Of a stretch of DNA of 64,000 bases, positions 45,345 to 54,804 are shown piece after piece. The position numbers and the translations under genes are program-made. Where the stretch lies: positions 372,001 to 436,000 of the forward strand of contig CAVXXB010000008.1 in assembly GCA_963765585.1 (NCBI GenBank), given 5' to 3'. Below the pieces are notes generated by a model. The model did not search any database and was not told the DNA's origin. It was given only the letters and a program-made list of their open reading frames with translations. This stretch comes from CAVXXB01 sp963765585. GTDB lineage: Bacteria > Calditrichota > Calditrichia > JAJRVZ01. Numbering within the stretch: position 1 is the stretch's first letter; every line of letters begins with the position of its first letter.

Positions 45345-48182
45345 TTATTTAAAGCTAATTTTCACTTCGTTAAGTATAGGTGAATATGCGCCGTTATCGG
45401 TTGTAAAAATGGCCTTGTATTGCAACCAGGTTGCATCAGACGGCAGATTGATAATTTTGCCCGGTTGGGTATAATACGTGTCCTTACCATCAGGCCCCAT
45501 CCATTGGGCTTGATCCAACATTTCCACACTTTTTGCCGCACGTACCTGGAAATGTATTTTACTGCGATTTGGTGTTTCTGCCTGCCAGGCTATTTTTTCA
45601 GGAATTTTACCTGCCAAATTATGAGCTGAAGATATATAACTGTATGCAAATTTTCTATTCTCAATATGTCCGATATCAATACCCACATCATAATGGACGC
45701 CCACACTGGGAATCTCATGGCGATTGTCTGCAGAAAAGCCCTTTTCGCTGCCCCAGTAAATAAGTGAATTAGTACTATGGTCACCAAATTTCCCAATCTC
45801 ATCATAACTGCCATCATGACGATGACAAAAGAAAAACACATCCGTATATCCGTCCAGATTAAAATCACTTGCGATCGATCCCGTGGCACCATCCGTAGGT
45901 AATTTTATGCTATTTTCAAGCGAATATCCATCTTCACCTCCAAGCAGGATAGTTGAATGCCAGGATCTGCGGCCATTGCCTTTGTAAAAGGGGCATATTA
46001 AATCAAGCCAGTCATCTCCATTTACATCGGCGATGCACATTGTCTTGGCCATAACGCCGATTTTTGTGAGATGCTCCGGATCAAATGTGCCATCCGCATT
46101 CTGATAATAAATCAACACATTTTTATCATGGGCAAAGACAATATCCAGGAGGCCATCTTTGTTCAAATCCGCCACTCCAGGCGTCCCGGCGCCATTGCTT
46201 TCAGAAATTCGGATTCGTTTATCTTCCTTGAATTCACGGGTACCGGTTCCATAATAGATGCTGGCATCACCCCATTTCCCCTGCTGACCAAATACGATAT
46301 CCAGATGACCATCCCGGTTGATATCGGCAATTGATGCAGCACGGGTCATCATTATTGGCAATGTTGTTCGATCTGTGATGGGCCAACCCTGCTCGCTGCC
46401 CCAATAAATAAACGAACCTGGAAGCGGATCCCCATTTTCTGATTTTTTTACAGGTGTGCCATTGGATATAAGCACATCCAGATAGCCATCACGATCCAGA
46501 TCGGCCACTTCCACACCCAATCCGGAATATGACGGCAAACCACTCATTCGCCATGAATCAAAGTCATTATTCTGATTCCAATAGACAAACGCTTCATTGG
46601 CCAGCCGCGTAATTTCACCCCGGTTAAGTAATATGACATCCACCTGATTGTCATCGTCCAGATCGGCAAAAGCCTGTTCGTAGGATTCCCGACCCGGCAA
46701 TTCGATCCGGTCATCGACATTATATTTTCCATTGGCATTTCCAAAATAGAGATAATTTGGATCATAGTCCCCGCGTGAATTTCCCATCATTGACGTAAAA
46801 ACGATATCGAGATGTCCATCCCCATTCAGATCCGCAATCGCGTTACCCTGGGCTCCGTGCTCATAAAGAGGTGTGCGTTGGGTTTTAGTAAATCCATCGG
46901 GTGAATTCCAATAGATAAATGATGGTACTTCATAAGAATAGTGTTCCTGGAAATTTGACACGACCAGGTCAACCCATCCATCGTTGTTCAGATCTGCCGC
47001 ATTGGCGCCCCAGGCACCAATCGTCTGGATTGAAACACGATTTTCTTCCAGAAAGCCTTTTTCAGAACCATAATACAAATATGAATCAATTAAGCGATTC
47101 GCCAGCCTGGGATTCCCGGTAAGTGAATGCTGGTGATTGGTAAAGAACACATCCTGATGACCATCTTTATTAAAATCTGAGATTACGACATCTTTTGCCA
47201 TATAGCTTGTAAATGATATAGACCTATCCGTCAAAAATCCGTCGGCACTATTTAAATATGCAAGTGATGTGGTTCCTTCCTGATTTGCAAAAACCACATC
47301 TTTTAAACCGTCACCATTAATATCATCGCAAGCGACTGCATGGGCCTTTTTTGTCGGTAATTTTGCCATTTCTTTTTCATCGAATCCGGATTCGGAGCCA
47401 TAATAGATATAAGATTCCGCCCCATCCCCATTGGCAAAAACCAGATCCGGCCAGTCATCGCCATTCAACTCATCGATCAAAACATCAGTGGCACCTACCG
47501 TCAGGACATTTGTAAATTTTTCCGGATCAAAGCCACTCTTTGCCCCCCAGTAAATCCTGCTGGGGGAAGAACCTTCACGATTTTTATCGCGATATTCCCA
47601 GAACCCGCCGGAGAATGCAAATACAATATCCTGAAAACCATCCTTGTTCAAATCGCCGATGGCTGCTTTTTGCGTATTGGATCCGGGAAGTTCAACACGC
47701 TCTGCAAAAGGATAAAAGCCCCATTTGTCAGGCGATGATTTAAAATCCGGATCTTTCAATCCACCGTAATATATAAAAGACGGCATCTCCGTCCAGGTGC
47801 CATTTGAATAATTTGCTACAACTAAATCCTGATTACCATCCTGGTTCAGATCGCCAGGTGTCACCCACATGGGGCCGTTGGCCGGCACATAATTGTGATT
47901 CTTAATACTAAAATCTTTGCCGTTTCCCCAATAAATGGACAGATCAAGCATCTCGATCAGAGGATGCGAATTGGCACACAGGATATCGATATAGCCATCG
48001 TCATTGACGTCCCAGCGATTGATCATCTGTACCCGGCCGTTATGGGATACATACGTATTGGCGCCGGCATCATCAAACGTGCCGTCTGCAAAATCGGTAA
48101 ATGTTTTTTCAATCCACACATCCTGGCTAAACAGTGATATACAACTGAATAGAAAGATTACCAATATCAAAAATGTTTTCAT
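45345..48182 (-). CDS. Secreted 14-motif FG-GAP/VCBS repeat protein (paralogue of 21805-24615)
   Basis: This is a 945-residue protein with signal peptide ending SLFSQ. It has fourteen Ca-binding motifs (DVNDDGYIDIL, DLNQDGNQDLV, DFNKDGHQDVF, DLDRDGYLDVL, DVNGDDWLDLI, DFNLDGYTDVF and others) with IYWGSEKGF-type strands. The last ~110 residues (YISSAHNLAGKIPEKIAWQA, HFQVRAAKS, QWMGPDGKDTYY, SPILNEVKISF) match the C-terminal domain of the 936-residue paralogue. The N-terminal blocks also match (DGTFDDAGANTYVSHNGRVQ against DGTFLDAGSNLYVSAKGRIQ). It is monocistronic, with its own terminator. It may be surface-exposed and bind glycan or protein; no catalytic function was seen. Confidence 0.88.
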   Translation of the reverse strand: MKTFLILVIFLFSCISLFSQDVWIEKTFTDFADGTFDDAGANTYVSHNGRVQMINRWDVNDDGYIDILCANSHPLIEMLDLSIYWGNGKDFSIKNHNYVPANGPMWVTPGDLNQDGNQDLVVANYSNGTWTEMPSFIYYGGLKDPDFKSSPDKWGFYPFAERVELPGSNTQKAAIGDLNKDGFQDIVFAFSGGFWEYRDKNREGSSPSRIYWGAKSGFDPEKFTNVLTVGATDVLIDELNGDDWPDLVFANGDGAESYIYYGSESGFDEKEMAKLPTKKAHAVACDDINGDGLKDVVFANQEGTTSLAYLNSADGFLTDRSISFTSYMAKDVVISDFNKDGHQDVFFTNHQHSLTGNPRLANRLIDSYLYYGSEKGFLEENRVSIQTIGAWGANAADLNNDGWVDLVVSNFQEHYSYEVPSFIYWNSPDGFTKTQRTPLYEHGAQGNAIADLNGDGHLDIVFTSMMGNSRGDYDPNYLYFGNANGKYNVDDRIELPGRESYEQAFADLDDDNQVDVILLNRGEITRLANEAFVYWNQNNDFDSWRMSGLPSYSGLGVEVADLDRDGYLDVLISNGTPVKKSENGDPLPGSFIYWGSEQGWPITDRTTLPIMMTRAASIADINRDGHLDIVFGQQGKWGDASIYYGTGTREFKEDKRIRISESNGAGTPGVADLNKDGLLDIVFAHDKNVLIYYQNADGTFDPEHLTKIGVMAKTMCIADVNGDDWLDLICPFYKGNGRRSWHSTILLGGEDGYSLENSIKLPTDGATGSIASDFNLDGYTDVFFFCHRHDGSYDEIGKFGDHSTNSLIYWGSEKGFSADNRHEIPSVGVHYDVGIDIGHIENRKFAYSYISSAHNLAGKIPEKIAWQAETPNRSKIHFQVRAAKSVEMLDQAQWMGPDGKDTYYTQPGKIINLPSDATWLQYKAIFTTDNGAYSPILNEVKISFK

Positions 48183-48445
48183 CTTATGTCCATTTTTTTC
48201 CTGATTGCCTTCATTTATAGAACGCTGAGTACGCTGAATACCGCGGAATATTTAAGAACAGAGTGTAAGCAATTTAAATTCTGAACCGGGTTCAGAATGA
48301 CCTTATTGTCTTCCCGTATTTGGTTCGGGATCTAAATGGAGATATATTTTTTAAACTGTTATTTGGTAGTTATAAACGAACTCACAATAAATCTCTCATC
48401 TCTAATTTATTAAAATCCGCCTTACTCTGAATAATCTGCGTTAAA

Positions 48446-49246
48446 TTACAGATCACGCTCATATAACAACATGAGAGTATTTGACATTTGGATACGTATT
48501 TCCCTGTATTTCTCATTATCTGCCTGACTCTCTGTAAGTTTGATTTCACGCGTCAGGTAGTTGATCAGTTCCTCTTTTGATCGTTGTGCATAATAACTAT
48601 CAGGGAACCGATCCATATAATCCTTAAATAGAATAAATCCCAGAGGCCATAATTGTTCAAAGTTACCCCATTTCTCAGATATTCTCTGATCTATAACCTG
48701 TAGAATACTTTTATTTGCTTCAAATGATCTGGTTTCAGAACTTTTATGTGCCATAAACTGATACTCAAAAAAAAGTTCATTCATAGCAATTAATTCTGAT
48801 TCGGTGTTACCAGTACCCAGTTCCGAGTAATAGTAACGCACAGAATCCAGCCAGGTCTGAATTTCAAATTTCGATAGTTTCTCCACATCCAGCTTATAAT
48901 TTATGGGTATGTTAAGCCAGAACTTCTCCACCTTGCCATTTACTGTGCCGGGTTCAAATTTTGCCGTCTTAATCATATCAAGTGCCGATTGATCCAATAA
49001 TTGTGATCCGGATGATCGGTATATATCTGCCAGCGCTACATTACCCTGTTCATCAATCATTACTTTTAACTGTACTGATCCGGATATATTATATTCATAG
49101 GCCTCCCTGGGATACTCAAATGCGATATGTGTGGAAAGTAATTTTGGGTAAACTATCCCCGATTTGTTCTGTTTTTGTGGATGACATCCTAACAGAAAAC
49201 AAAATAAAAATAATAACAGATATTTTGACGCAATGTGTCTTATCAT
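48446..49246 (-). CDS. Lipoprotein carrying a TonB C-terminal domain
   Basis: This is a 266-residue protein. Instead of the usual uncleaved TonB membrane anchor it has a lipoprotein signal (FLLGC). Residues ~40-115 are a TonB_C domain (YNISGSVQLKVMIDEQGNVA, LLDQSALDMIKTAKFEPGTV, NIPINYKL). The remaining ~150 residues are helical and unassigned. Without a transmembrane anchor it cannot contact ExbB/ExbD in the usual way, so it may be a decoy, partner or structural protein. It follows the DUF4861 gene by 28 bases. Confidence 0.78.
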   Translation of the reverse strand: MIRHIASKYLLLFLFCFLLGCHPQKQNKSGIVYPKLLSTHIAFEYPREAYEYNISGSVQLKVMIDEQGNVALADIYRSSGSQLLDQSALDMIKTAKFEPGTVNGKVEKFWLNIPINYKLDVEKLSKFEIQTWLDSVRYYYSELGTGNTESELIAMNELFFEYQFMAHKSSETRSFEANKSILQVIDQRISEKWGNFEQLWPLGFILFKDYMDRFPDSYYAQRSKEELINYLTREIKLTESQADNEKYREIRIQMSNTLMLLYERDL

Positions 49247-49274
49247 ATAAATCTGTTTTGAAACGACTAAATCG

Positions 49275-50519
49275 TCATTTCTGTGAAGTTGATAATTTTA
49301 CTGAAACCGGATTATCCAGCTTTAATATCTCTAATTCCAGATATTTACGGAACTGTTCTTCGGTTGTTATGCCGCCCGGCTCCTGTCCCCAGGCCGCCAG
49401 GAAATAATACGTCATATTTTCCTGTTCTGGTTTCAGAATTACTATGTGACTCTGACCATCATCGGCTCTTTCAATTAAATTCGATTTTTTATATAAAACC
49501 GCCATACCGAGTAAATCCTGTTCATTGACAAGCGTTTGCGCGCCAAAGGTAGCCAGATATTGCCATTCACTATCTCCGGATGATTCTAATAAATCCGCCA
49601 TTTCATGCTTTACCAACCCGGTACAGATGTTTTCAGCTCCACCTTTTATAGTGATATCGTGTCTGGTTTTACGGTCACCGGCCGCAATCGATAATTTTGA
49701 TTGTAAATCATATTTTTTGTCCGCCACCTGCCAGCCATAATAATCCGTCTGTATCCGTGAATATACCGGACCATTTGCTACAATCGCGCAGGTAATGCTA
49801 TCTGTCACTGATACCATTTTAACTTCGCTATCATTCCACATACCAATGGATCCGATTCCGAGTGTTGATCCTACCTTCAGTACATCCACTCCCCAATCGG
49901 CCATTTCATGGTATGAATCAAATCCGTCCTGTCCTACGTTTTGTAACACCATTTCGCTGGTCTTTTTGCCGAAGATATCTGTTGCATTGCGCCAGTCCAG
50001 ATAGAATCGATAACCAACCTTATCAGACTCCCAACCGGGACCCTCATAGCGAAAATAGGTATCATGATCTGTATGGACATCCGGAACCCGTACATAGGAA
50101 ACATTTTCGAATTTCCCGCCGATATATTTTTTATCTTCAAATTTTCCACCAACTTTATGGGATAATTCCGCCTGTGTTCTCTTTGTGTATGGTTTTTCAA
50201 TCGCCACACCGGGTGTCGAAATTATTAATAATTCTCGTTCTTCATTTGGTTGAAGATCTGTTACCAGTACCAGCATATCATTCTGACCATCCTGATTCCG
50301 GTCATCCAACTGACAAGGGACTGCATCTTCCCCATGATATACCATTAATGCCCTCTCATTAAATTCGCTGTTACCGGCTTTTAGATCGGCTACAGGTAGT
50401 TCAATTAACACATCCTTTAGTGGTTGATCCAGATTATTTTTCACCTTCAAATCATATTTAATTGGTCCGCTGCAGGAACTCAATACAACAATAATAATTA
50501 GCGACAGAAAAATTTTCAT
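49275..50519 (-). CDS. DUF4861 family lipoprotein
   Basis: This is a 414-residue protein from ATG 50519 (GGAGG upstream). The lipobox is LSSC. It matches the pattern of DUF4861 proteins of polysaccharide loci: YDLKVKNNLDQPLKDVLIEL, VPDVHTDHDTYFRYEGPGWE, GYRFYLDWRNATDIFGKKT, WGVDVLKVGSTLGIGSIGMW, and YYFLAAWGQEPGGITTEEQF at the end. The family is mostly beta-structured and commonly sits beside uronate-processing genes. The activity of this one is unknown. It precedes the TonB_C lipoprotein and follows the uronate genes. Confidence 0.82.
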   Translation of the reverse strand: MKIFLSLIIIVVLSSCSGPIKYDLKVKNNLDQPLKDVLIELPVADLKAGNSEFNERALMVYHGEDAVPCQLDDRNQDGQNDMLVLVTDLQPNEERELLIISTPGVAIEKPYTKRTQAELSHKVGGKFEDKKYIGGKFENVSYVRVPDVHTDHDTYFRYEGPGWESDKVGYRFYLDWRNATDIFGKKTSEMVLQNVGQDGFDSYHEMADWGVDVLKVGSTLGIGSIGMWNDSEVKMVSVTDSITCAIVANGPVYSRIQTDYYGWQVADKKYDLQSKLSIAAGDRKTRHDITIKGGAENICTGLVKHEMADLLESSGDSEWQYLATFGAQTLVNEQDLLGMAVLYKKSNLIERADDGQSHIVILKPEQENMTYYFLAAWGQEPGGITTEEQFRKYLELEILKLDNPVSVKLSTSQK

Positions 50520-50868
50520 TTTATAGACCTCCAATGGTTATAATAAATACTACCACAATAATTGTTTCTTGATACACGAATATATATCCGATTATTTTTT
50601 ACTGCAATTTTTTTATATTCATTATATGTCCTGGCCTAATGTTTACAAATTTTTAACCGGCAAGTGCGCAGAGAATGACGGAAATAGGTACGGACGAAAT
50701 CAATAATTATTATTCGTTTGTTAACACATAGCCAAGACAATACAAATTATAATATTGCGAGATAAAGCAGATTGGATATAAAATTTCCGGAACGGTCTGA
50801 GACCGTTCACTACCAATACATTTGAATATCTAACCTCTAACCAAATTTTCGATACCACAAAATAAAAA
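50520..50868. other. Spacer with one palindrome
   Basis: No gene was found. The palindrome GGAACGGTCTGAGACCGTTC (50789-50808) lies about 60 bases after the diketogulonate-reductase-like stop and matches the terminator palindrome at 45318-45338, here with a weaker T tail. The rest is A+T-rich and unremarkable. Confidence 0.5.
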
Positions 50869-51870
50869 TTAAACCATTTCCAAAATCTCTTGCCAGTAGT
50901 CATAATCAACCGGGATTCCATTTTTTAAATTTTCTTTTCTTCTGATCAATGTCTGTTCGCCGGGATAATATATATTTGCACCTTGATGTATTTTATCAGA
51001 AGACCGATTGTACTCTAAAATATTATCAATTATTGCATCCGAATCTATTACACCGGGCTTGGAAGCATCGATGGCGATAAATATCTGTGATAATCCATAT
51101 TCGTGATCACGTTTTCCGATTTGATGCACCGCATCCCCCTCTGACAAAATTGCTGCAATAATATCGAGCATCATAGATAAACCGGACCCTTTCCAAAAGC
51201 CGATGGGCAAAAGACGTTCCGTCTGCTCAATTTCGCCAGGATCACGGCTTAGATTTCCATTGTGATCATACCCGCCATCCATGGGTAAGGATTCATTATT
51301 CCGCCGGAATGATTCCAGTTTGCCGTAAGAAAACAACGACAATGCCATATCCAAAACAATATGTCCTTCAGATCGTGGTACGGCCATCACAAATGGGTTA
51401 TTTCCCAATTTAGCCTCAGTAGCACCCCAGGGCGGTAAATTTGGTTTCGTATTTGTCCAACAGATTCCGATGCAGTTAGCATCTGCTGCCTGCCAGCCGT
51501 AGGATCCACCGCGTAGCCAGTGATTGGTATTGCGCAAAGCAACACACCCTAAACCCTGTGTTTTTGCGATCTCAATTGCTCTTTGCATGCAGGCGTAGGC
51601 ATTCAGATTCCCTGGACCAAGACTGCCGTCCCAGTTTTCAACAGTTCCATTTTTCTTCCGGCATTTTGCCAGTGCATCCGGTTTAATATATCCGCGTTGT
51701 ATGCCGCGAATATATGCAGGGAATCTGTTTATGCCATGGGAGGCAAATCCATCCAGATTGGTCTCTGTGAATAACCGGGCTGATAAATCTGCCCGCTTAT
51801 CACTAAAATTATACTTGATTAGAATCTGTTTTAGAGTTTGGTGAAGATCTTTGTATGGAATACGTTGCAT
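50869..51870 (-). CDS. dlgD: 2,3-diketo-L-gulonate reductase-like enzyme (malate/L-lactate dehydrogenase family)
   Basis: This is a 333-residue protein from ATG 51870, the usual family length; the longer reading only runs into repeat DNA. Family features are LFTETNLDGFASHGINRFPA, GLGCVALRNTNHWLRGGSYG, NTKPNLPPWGATEAKLGNNP and KLESFRRNNE. Most telling is LPIGFWKGSGLSMMLDIIAA, which resembles YiaK/DlgD rather than malate dehydrogenase. DlgD reduces 2,3-diketo-L-gulonate to 3-keto-L-gulonate with NADH. It sits beside uronate isomerase, consistent with sugar-acid catabolism. The exact substrate is unproven. Confidence 0.85.
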   Translation of the reverse strand: MQRIPYKDLHQTLKQILIKYNFSDKRADLSARLFTETNLDGFASHGINRFPAYIRGIQRGYIKPDALAKCRKKNGTVENWDGSLGPGNLNAYACMQRAIEIAKTQGLGCVALRNTNHWLRGGSYGWQAADANCIGICWTNTKPNLPPWGATEAKLGNNPFVMAVPRSEGHIVLDMALSLFSYGKLESFRRNNESLPMDGGYDHNGNLSRDPGEIEQTERLLPIGFWKGSGLSMMLDIIAAILSEGDAVHQIGKRDHEYGLSQIFIAIDASKPGVIDSDAIIDNILEYNRSSDKIHQGANIYYPGEQTLIRRKENLKNGIPVDYDYWQEILEMV

Positions 51871-51884
51871 ATTTTTCTCGCTTC

Positions 51885-52166
51885 TGGATACAAGATACAG
51901 GATACAGTATTCAGGATACAAGATGCTGGATGCTACTTTCATTGTCATCTCGAAGAGATCTTTCCGGATTGCTGGTGCCCTTTTCGACGGGAAGATTCCT
52001 TCGGAATGACATAAGAATTACTTAGTACCCTGGATATAGTATCCTGCATATTGCTTCGGCTATAAGGTCCTTTCAGGAAGACAATTCGGTGCCACCTCTA
52101 TACTGAAGCCTGGCGCCTGAAACCTGGGGCCTGTATCTTGCATCCAGCATCCAGTATCTGCTCTTC
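51885..52166. repeat. Composite inverted repeat island, GATAC-type arms, copy 1
   Basis: The left arm repeats GATACAAGATACAGGATACA and AAGATGCTGGATGC (about 51890-51935). The right arm ends CTGTATCTTGCATCCAGCAT then CCAGTATC (about 52132-52160), in inverse orientation. The core includes GTCATCTCGAAGAGATCTTT, GATTGCTGGTGC and GATTCCTTCGGAATGACA (about 51943-52012). The same arrangement occurs at 54805-55030. The right edge touches the uronate isomerase 3' end. Confidence 0.7.
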
Positions 52167-53588
52167 TCACAGTTTATAATTCTTCTTTGCCAGATTGTAT
52201 GATAAATCAACGATGATTTCTTTTGCTTCATCCATATCCAACACCCCGTCCAGTACCAGTTCGGCCAGATATCGTGAATCAATGCGCCGTGCAAGGTCAT
52301 GGCGGGCCGGGATTGATGGAAAAGCACGTGTATCATCAATAAAACCCACCGTATTATAAAAACCTGCGGTTTCGGTTACATGGCGCCTGAAGCGTAACAT
52401 TCCCTCGCGACTGTCATGGAACCACCACGATGGCCCCAATCTCAATGCCGGATAATGTCCGGCCAGGGGTGCCAGTTCGCGGGAATAAGTGGACTCATCA
52501 AGGGTGAACAAAATTAATGTCAGATTTTTGTCATTACCAAATTTATCTAACAGCGGTTTTAGATTATGTACATAATCTGTGGTTACCGGAATATCACATC
52601 CTTTGTCCGCACCAAATTTCTTAAAAATGTCCGGATTATAATTTCGGTATGATCCCGGATGGATTTGCATGGTCATGCCGTCTTCCGTGGCCATTCGGGC
52701 CATTTCCATCAACATATGTCCGGTAAAGATGGTCGCATCCTCATCCGTTGCTTTTCCCGCCAGTCCTTTTTGAAATAATTTTTCTGCTTCGTCTGCGCTA
52801 ATTTTTATGGTAAAGGGTGAATTCACGCCGTGATCGGTTGAAGTACAACCCATGGACTTGAAAAATGCACGCTGGTTTTCCAAGGCGGTGATAAACTGAG
52901 TGTAGTCCTTACAATCCATATCGGATAAGAGGCTCAACCGGTCAATTTGGGTCTTCCAGTCCGGAAATAACATATTTGTCACATTATCCGGCCGGAATGC
53001 CGGAACAATCTTACCATCCCAGTCGCTTTCCTTAATTGTTTTATGATGAACCAGCGTATCGGTGGGTGAATCTGTCGTACTCAATACCTCGATATTAAAA
53101 CGATCAAACATAGCGCGTGGATAGTTTTCCGGTTTTTGTAATGCAACTTCTATCTGATCATAAATATCCATCGCTGTGTCAGAATTCAATTGCTGTTTTA
53201 TATCAAATACATCATGTAGTTCATGTTTGAGCCACATTCCGGTGGGTGTACCCCGGAAAAGATAAAAATTATCAGCAAAAATTTGCCAAATCTTTTTATG
53301 ATCGGCTTCTGTTTTTCCGCCATCAGCCCTGGGAACACCAAGCGCCTCCAGATCAATTCCCTGGGAATAGAGCATCCGGAACACATAATGATCCGGAATA
53401 ATTAATAATTCTGCCGGATCGGGAAATGGTGTATTTTCAGCAAATATTTTTGGATCCACATGTCCGTGGGGACAGATCAATGGTAGATCCTTAACTATTT
53501 CATATAATTCACGGGCTATTTTGCGTTCTTCGGTGTTGGCACCAAGGTAACGATCTCCATTGAGTTTCAACTGTTTTTCTCCGGACAT
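52167..53588 (-). CDS. uxaC: Uronate isomerase (glucuronate/galacturonate isomerase)
   Basis: This is a 473-residue protein of the amidohydrolase superfamily, with length matching UxaC. The metal motif CPHGHVDP lies near residue 40. Other blocks are FPDPAELLIIPDHYVFRMLY, GTPTGMWLKHEL, EVLSTTDSPTDTLVHH, MTMQIHPGSYRNYNPDIFKK, GPSWWFHDSREGMLRFRRHV and RHDLARRIDSRYLAELVLDG, all uronate-isomerase signatures. It converts D-glucuronate to D-fructuronate or D-galacturonate to D-tagaturonate. This is the clearest pointer that a uronic acid is consumed here. No UxuA, UxuB or KdgK gene is in the window. Confidence 0.95.
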   Translation of the reverse strand: MSGEKQLKLNGDRYLGANTEERKIARELYEIVKDLPLICPHGHVDPKIFAENTPFPDPAELLIIPDHYVFRMLYSQGIDLEALGVPRADGGKTEADHKKIWQIFADNFYLFRGTPTGMWLKHELHDVFDIKQQLNSDTAMDIYDQIEVALQKPENYPRAMFDRFNIEVLSTTDSPTDTLVHHKTIKESDWDGKIVPAFRPDNVTNMLFPDWKTQIDRLSLLSDMDCKDYTQFITALENQRAFFKSMGCTSTDHGVNSPFTIKISADEAEKLFQKGLAGKATDEDATIFTGHMLMEMARMATEDGMTMQIHPGSYRNYNPDIFKKFGADKGCDIPVTTDYVHNLKPLLDKFGNDKNLTLILFTLDESTYSRELAPLAGHYPALRLGPSWWFHDSREGMLRFRRHVTETAGFYNTVGFIDDTRAFPSIPARHDLARRIDSRYLAELVLDGVLDMDEAKEIIVDLSYNLAKKNYKL

Positions 53589-54054
53589 ACAAACTCCTTT
53601 TTATAGAACACGGATTACACTGATTACTCGAAGTATCAATAAGCGTTCCCGAGAATATCTCGGGAACGAGATATCTATGATTACGGATTAAATGTAGTAA
53701 TTTAATGATCTCACATGAGTAATTCATGCAATTTACCACAAAGACTCAAAGACACGAAGAAAAAGAATTAAAAATTTATAATTGAAATACAATCACCGTG
53801 TTTTATAATTATAACTCTTTCTGCTAATCCATTATTTTTTATAACTTTGTATCTTTGTTACTTTGTGACTTTGTGTTTATGAATAATTCAGGCTAATTAT
53901 TTTAATAAAATATATTGAATATAAGTATAGTATGTATAAATATTTTTAATTTCGATCTAAAATGCATAAATCTATAAAAATTATTTTTTAAATTCCGCGT
54001 TAATCCGTGTGATCCGCGTAATCCGTGTTCTATCAAATAATTAACGGGAGCAAT
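53589..54054. repeat. Nested inverted repeat island between divergent genes
   Basis: The outer arms are TAGAACACGGATTACACTGA (about 53604) and AATCCGCGTAATCCGTGTTC then TA-type units (about 54000-54033). The inner arms are ACCACAAAGACTCAAAGACA then CGAAG (about 53737-53761) and ATCTTTGTTACTTTGTGACT then TTGTG (about 53850-53876). Between the left arms lies the palindrome CGTTCCCGAGA-ATA-TCTCGGGAACG (about 53645-53669). There is no coding sequence. It separates uxaC (minus) from the methyltransferase (plus). Confidence 0.7.
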
Positions 54055-54804
54055 ATGAATAACGATTTTATCTTTGAGTTTTTTGAAAAAATGCCCAGAC
54101 AAGGCCCTGGATCAGAAAAATATACGTTACAAGCATTGGAGAAAATCAAGCATAGATTGCCGGTTACCCCTAATATACTGGATATCGGGTGTGGCAATGG
54201 TACACAAACATTTGATCTGTTACAGGCGCTTCCTTCGGCCAATATAACCGCAATTGATATTCACCCACCATTTCTTGACATGGTCAAAGAGAAATGTTGT
54301 AAGATACTACAGCCCCCGGCAAAAGTTCATGCACAGGCAATGTCCATGGCAGAAATCGACTTTGATCCGGGCACATTTGATCTCATCTGGTCGGAGGGCG
54401 CGATATACAATGTCGGTTTTGAAAGAGGAATACAACTTTGGCAGGATTTACTAAAACCCGATGGATATATGGTGGTATCCGAAGCCGTCTGGCTAAAACC
54501 GGATTTGCCTGCGCCGGTGAGAGATTTTTGGGAATCAGAATATCCCGAGATCGGCACTATCGCGGATAAATTTTCAATCATTGAAAAATCCGGCTTAGAA
54601 ACAGTTCATCATTTTACGCTTCCCAAATCAGTGTGGCAGGATGAGTTTTATGTTCCCATGCAGGAATTAATCAATCATTTTCGTAAATCGCAAAAGAGTA
54701 ACGTGATGAATGAATTCCTTGACGGCATGCAGATTGAGATAGATATGTTCAAATCTTACGGAGAGTATTATTCGTATGAATTTTTTGTGATGGGGAAAAG
54801 ATAG
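54055..54804 (+). CDS. Class I SAM-dependent methyltransferase
   Basis: This is a 249-residue protein from ATG 54055, preceded by GGGAG at five bases. The SAM-binding motif I is ILDIGCGNGTQTFDLLQ, followed by the acidic motif II ITAIDIHPP, then DLIWSEGAIYNVGF and LLKPDGYMVVSEAVW. The substrate is not predictable. It is the only supported plus-strand gene of the window, isolated by repeat islands on both sides, so it may be an independent insertion. Confidence 0.9.
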   Translation: MNNDFIFEFFEKMPRQGPGSEKYTLQALEKIKHRLPVTPNILDIGCGNGTQTFDLLQALPSANITAIDIHPPFLDMVKEKCCKILQPPAKVHAQAMSMAEIDFDPGTFDLIWSEGAIYNVGFERGIQLWQDLLKPDGYMVVSEAVWLKPDLPAPVRDFWESEYPEIGTIADKFSIIEKSGLETVHHFTLPKSVWQDEFYVPMQELINHFRKSQKSNVMNEFLDGMQIEIDMFKSYGEYYSYEFFVMGKR

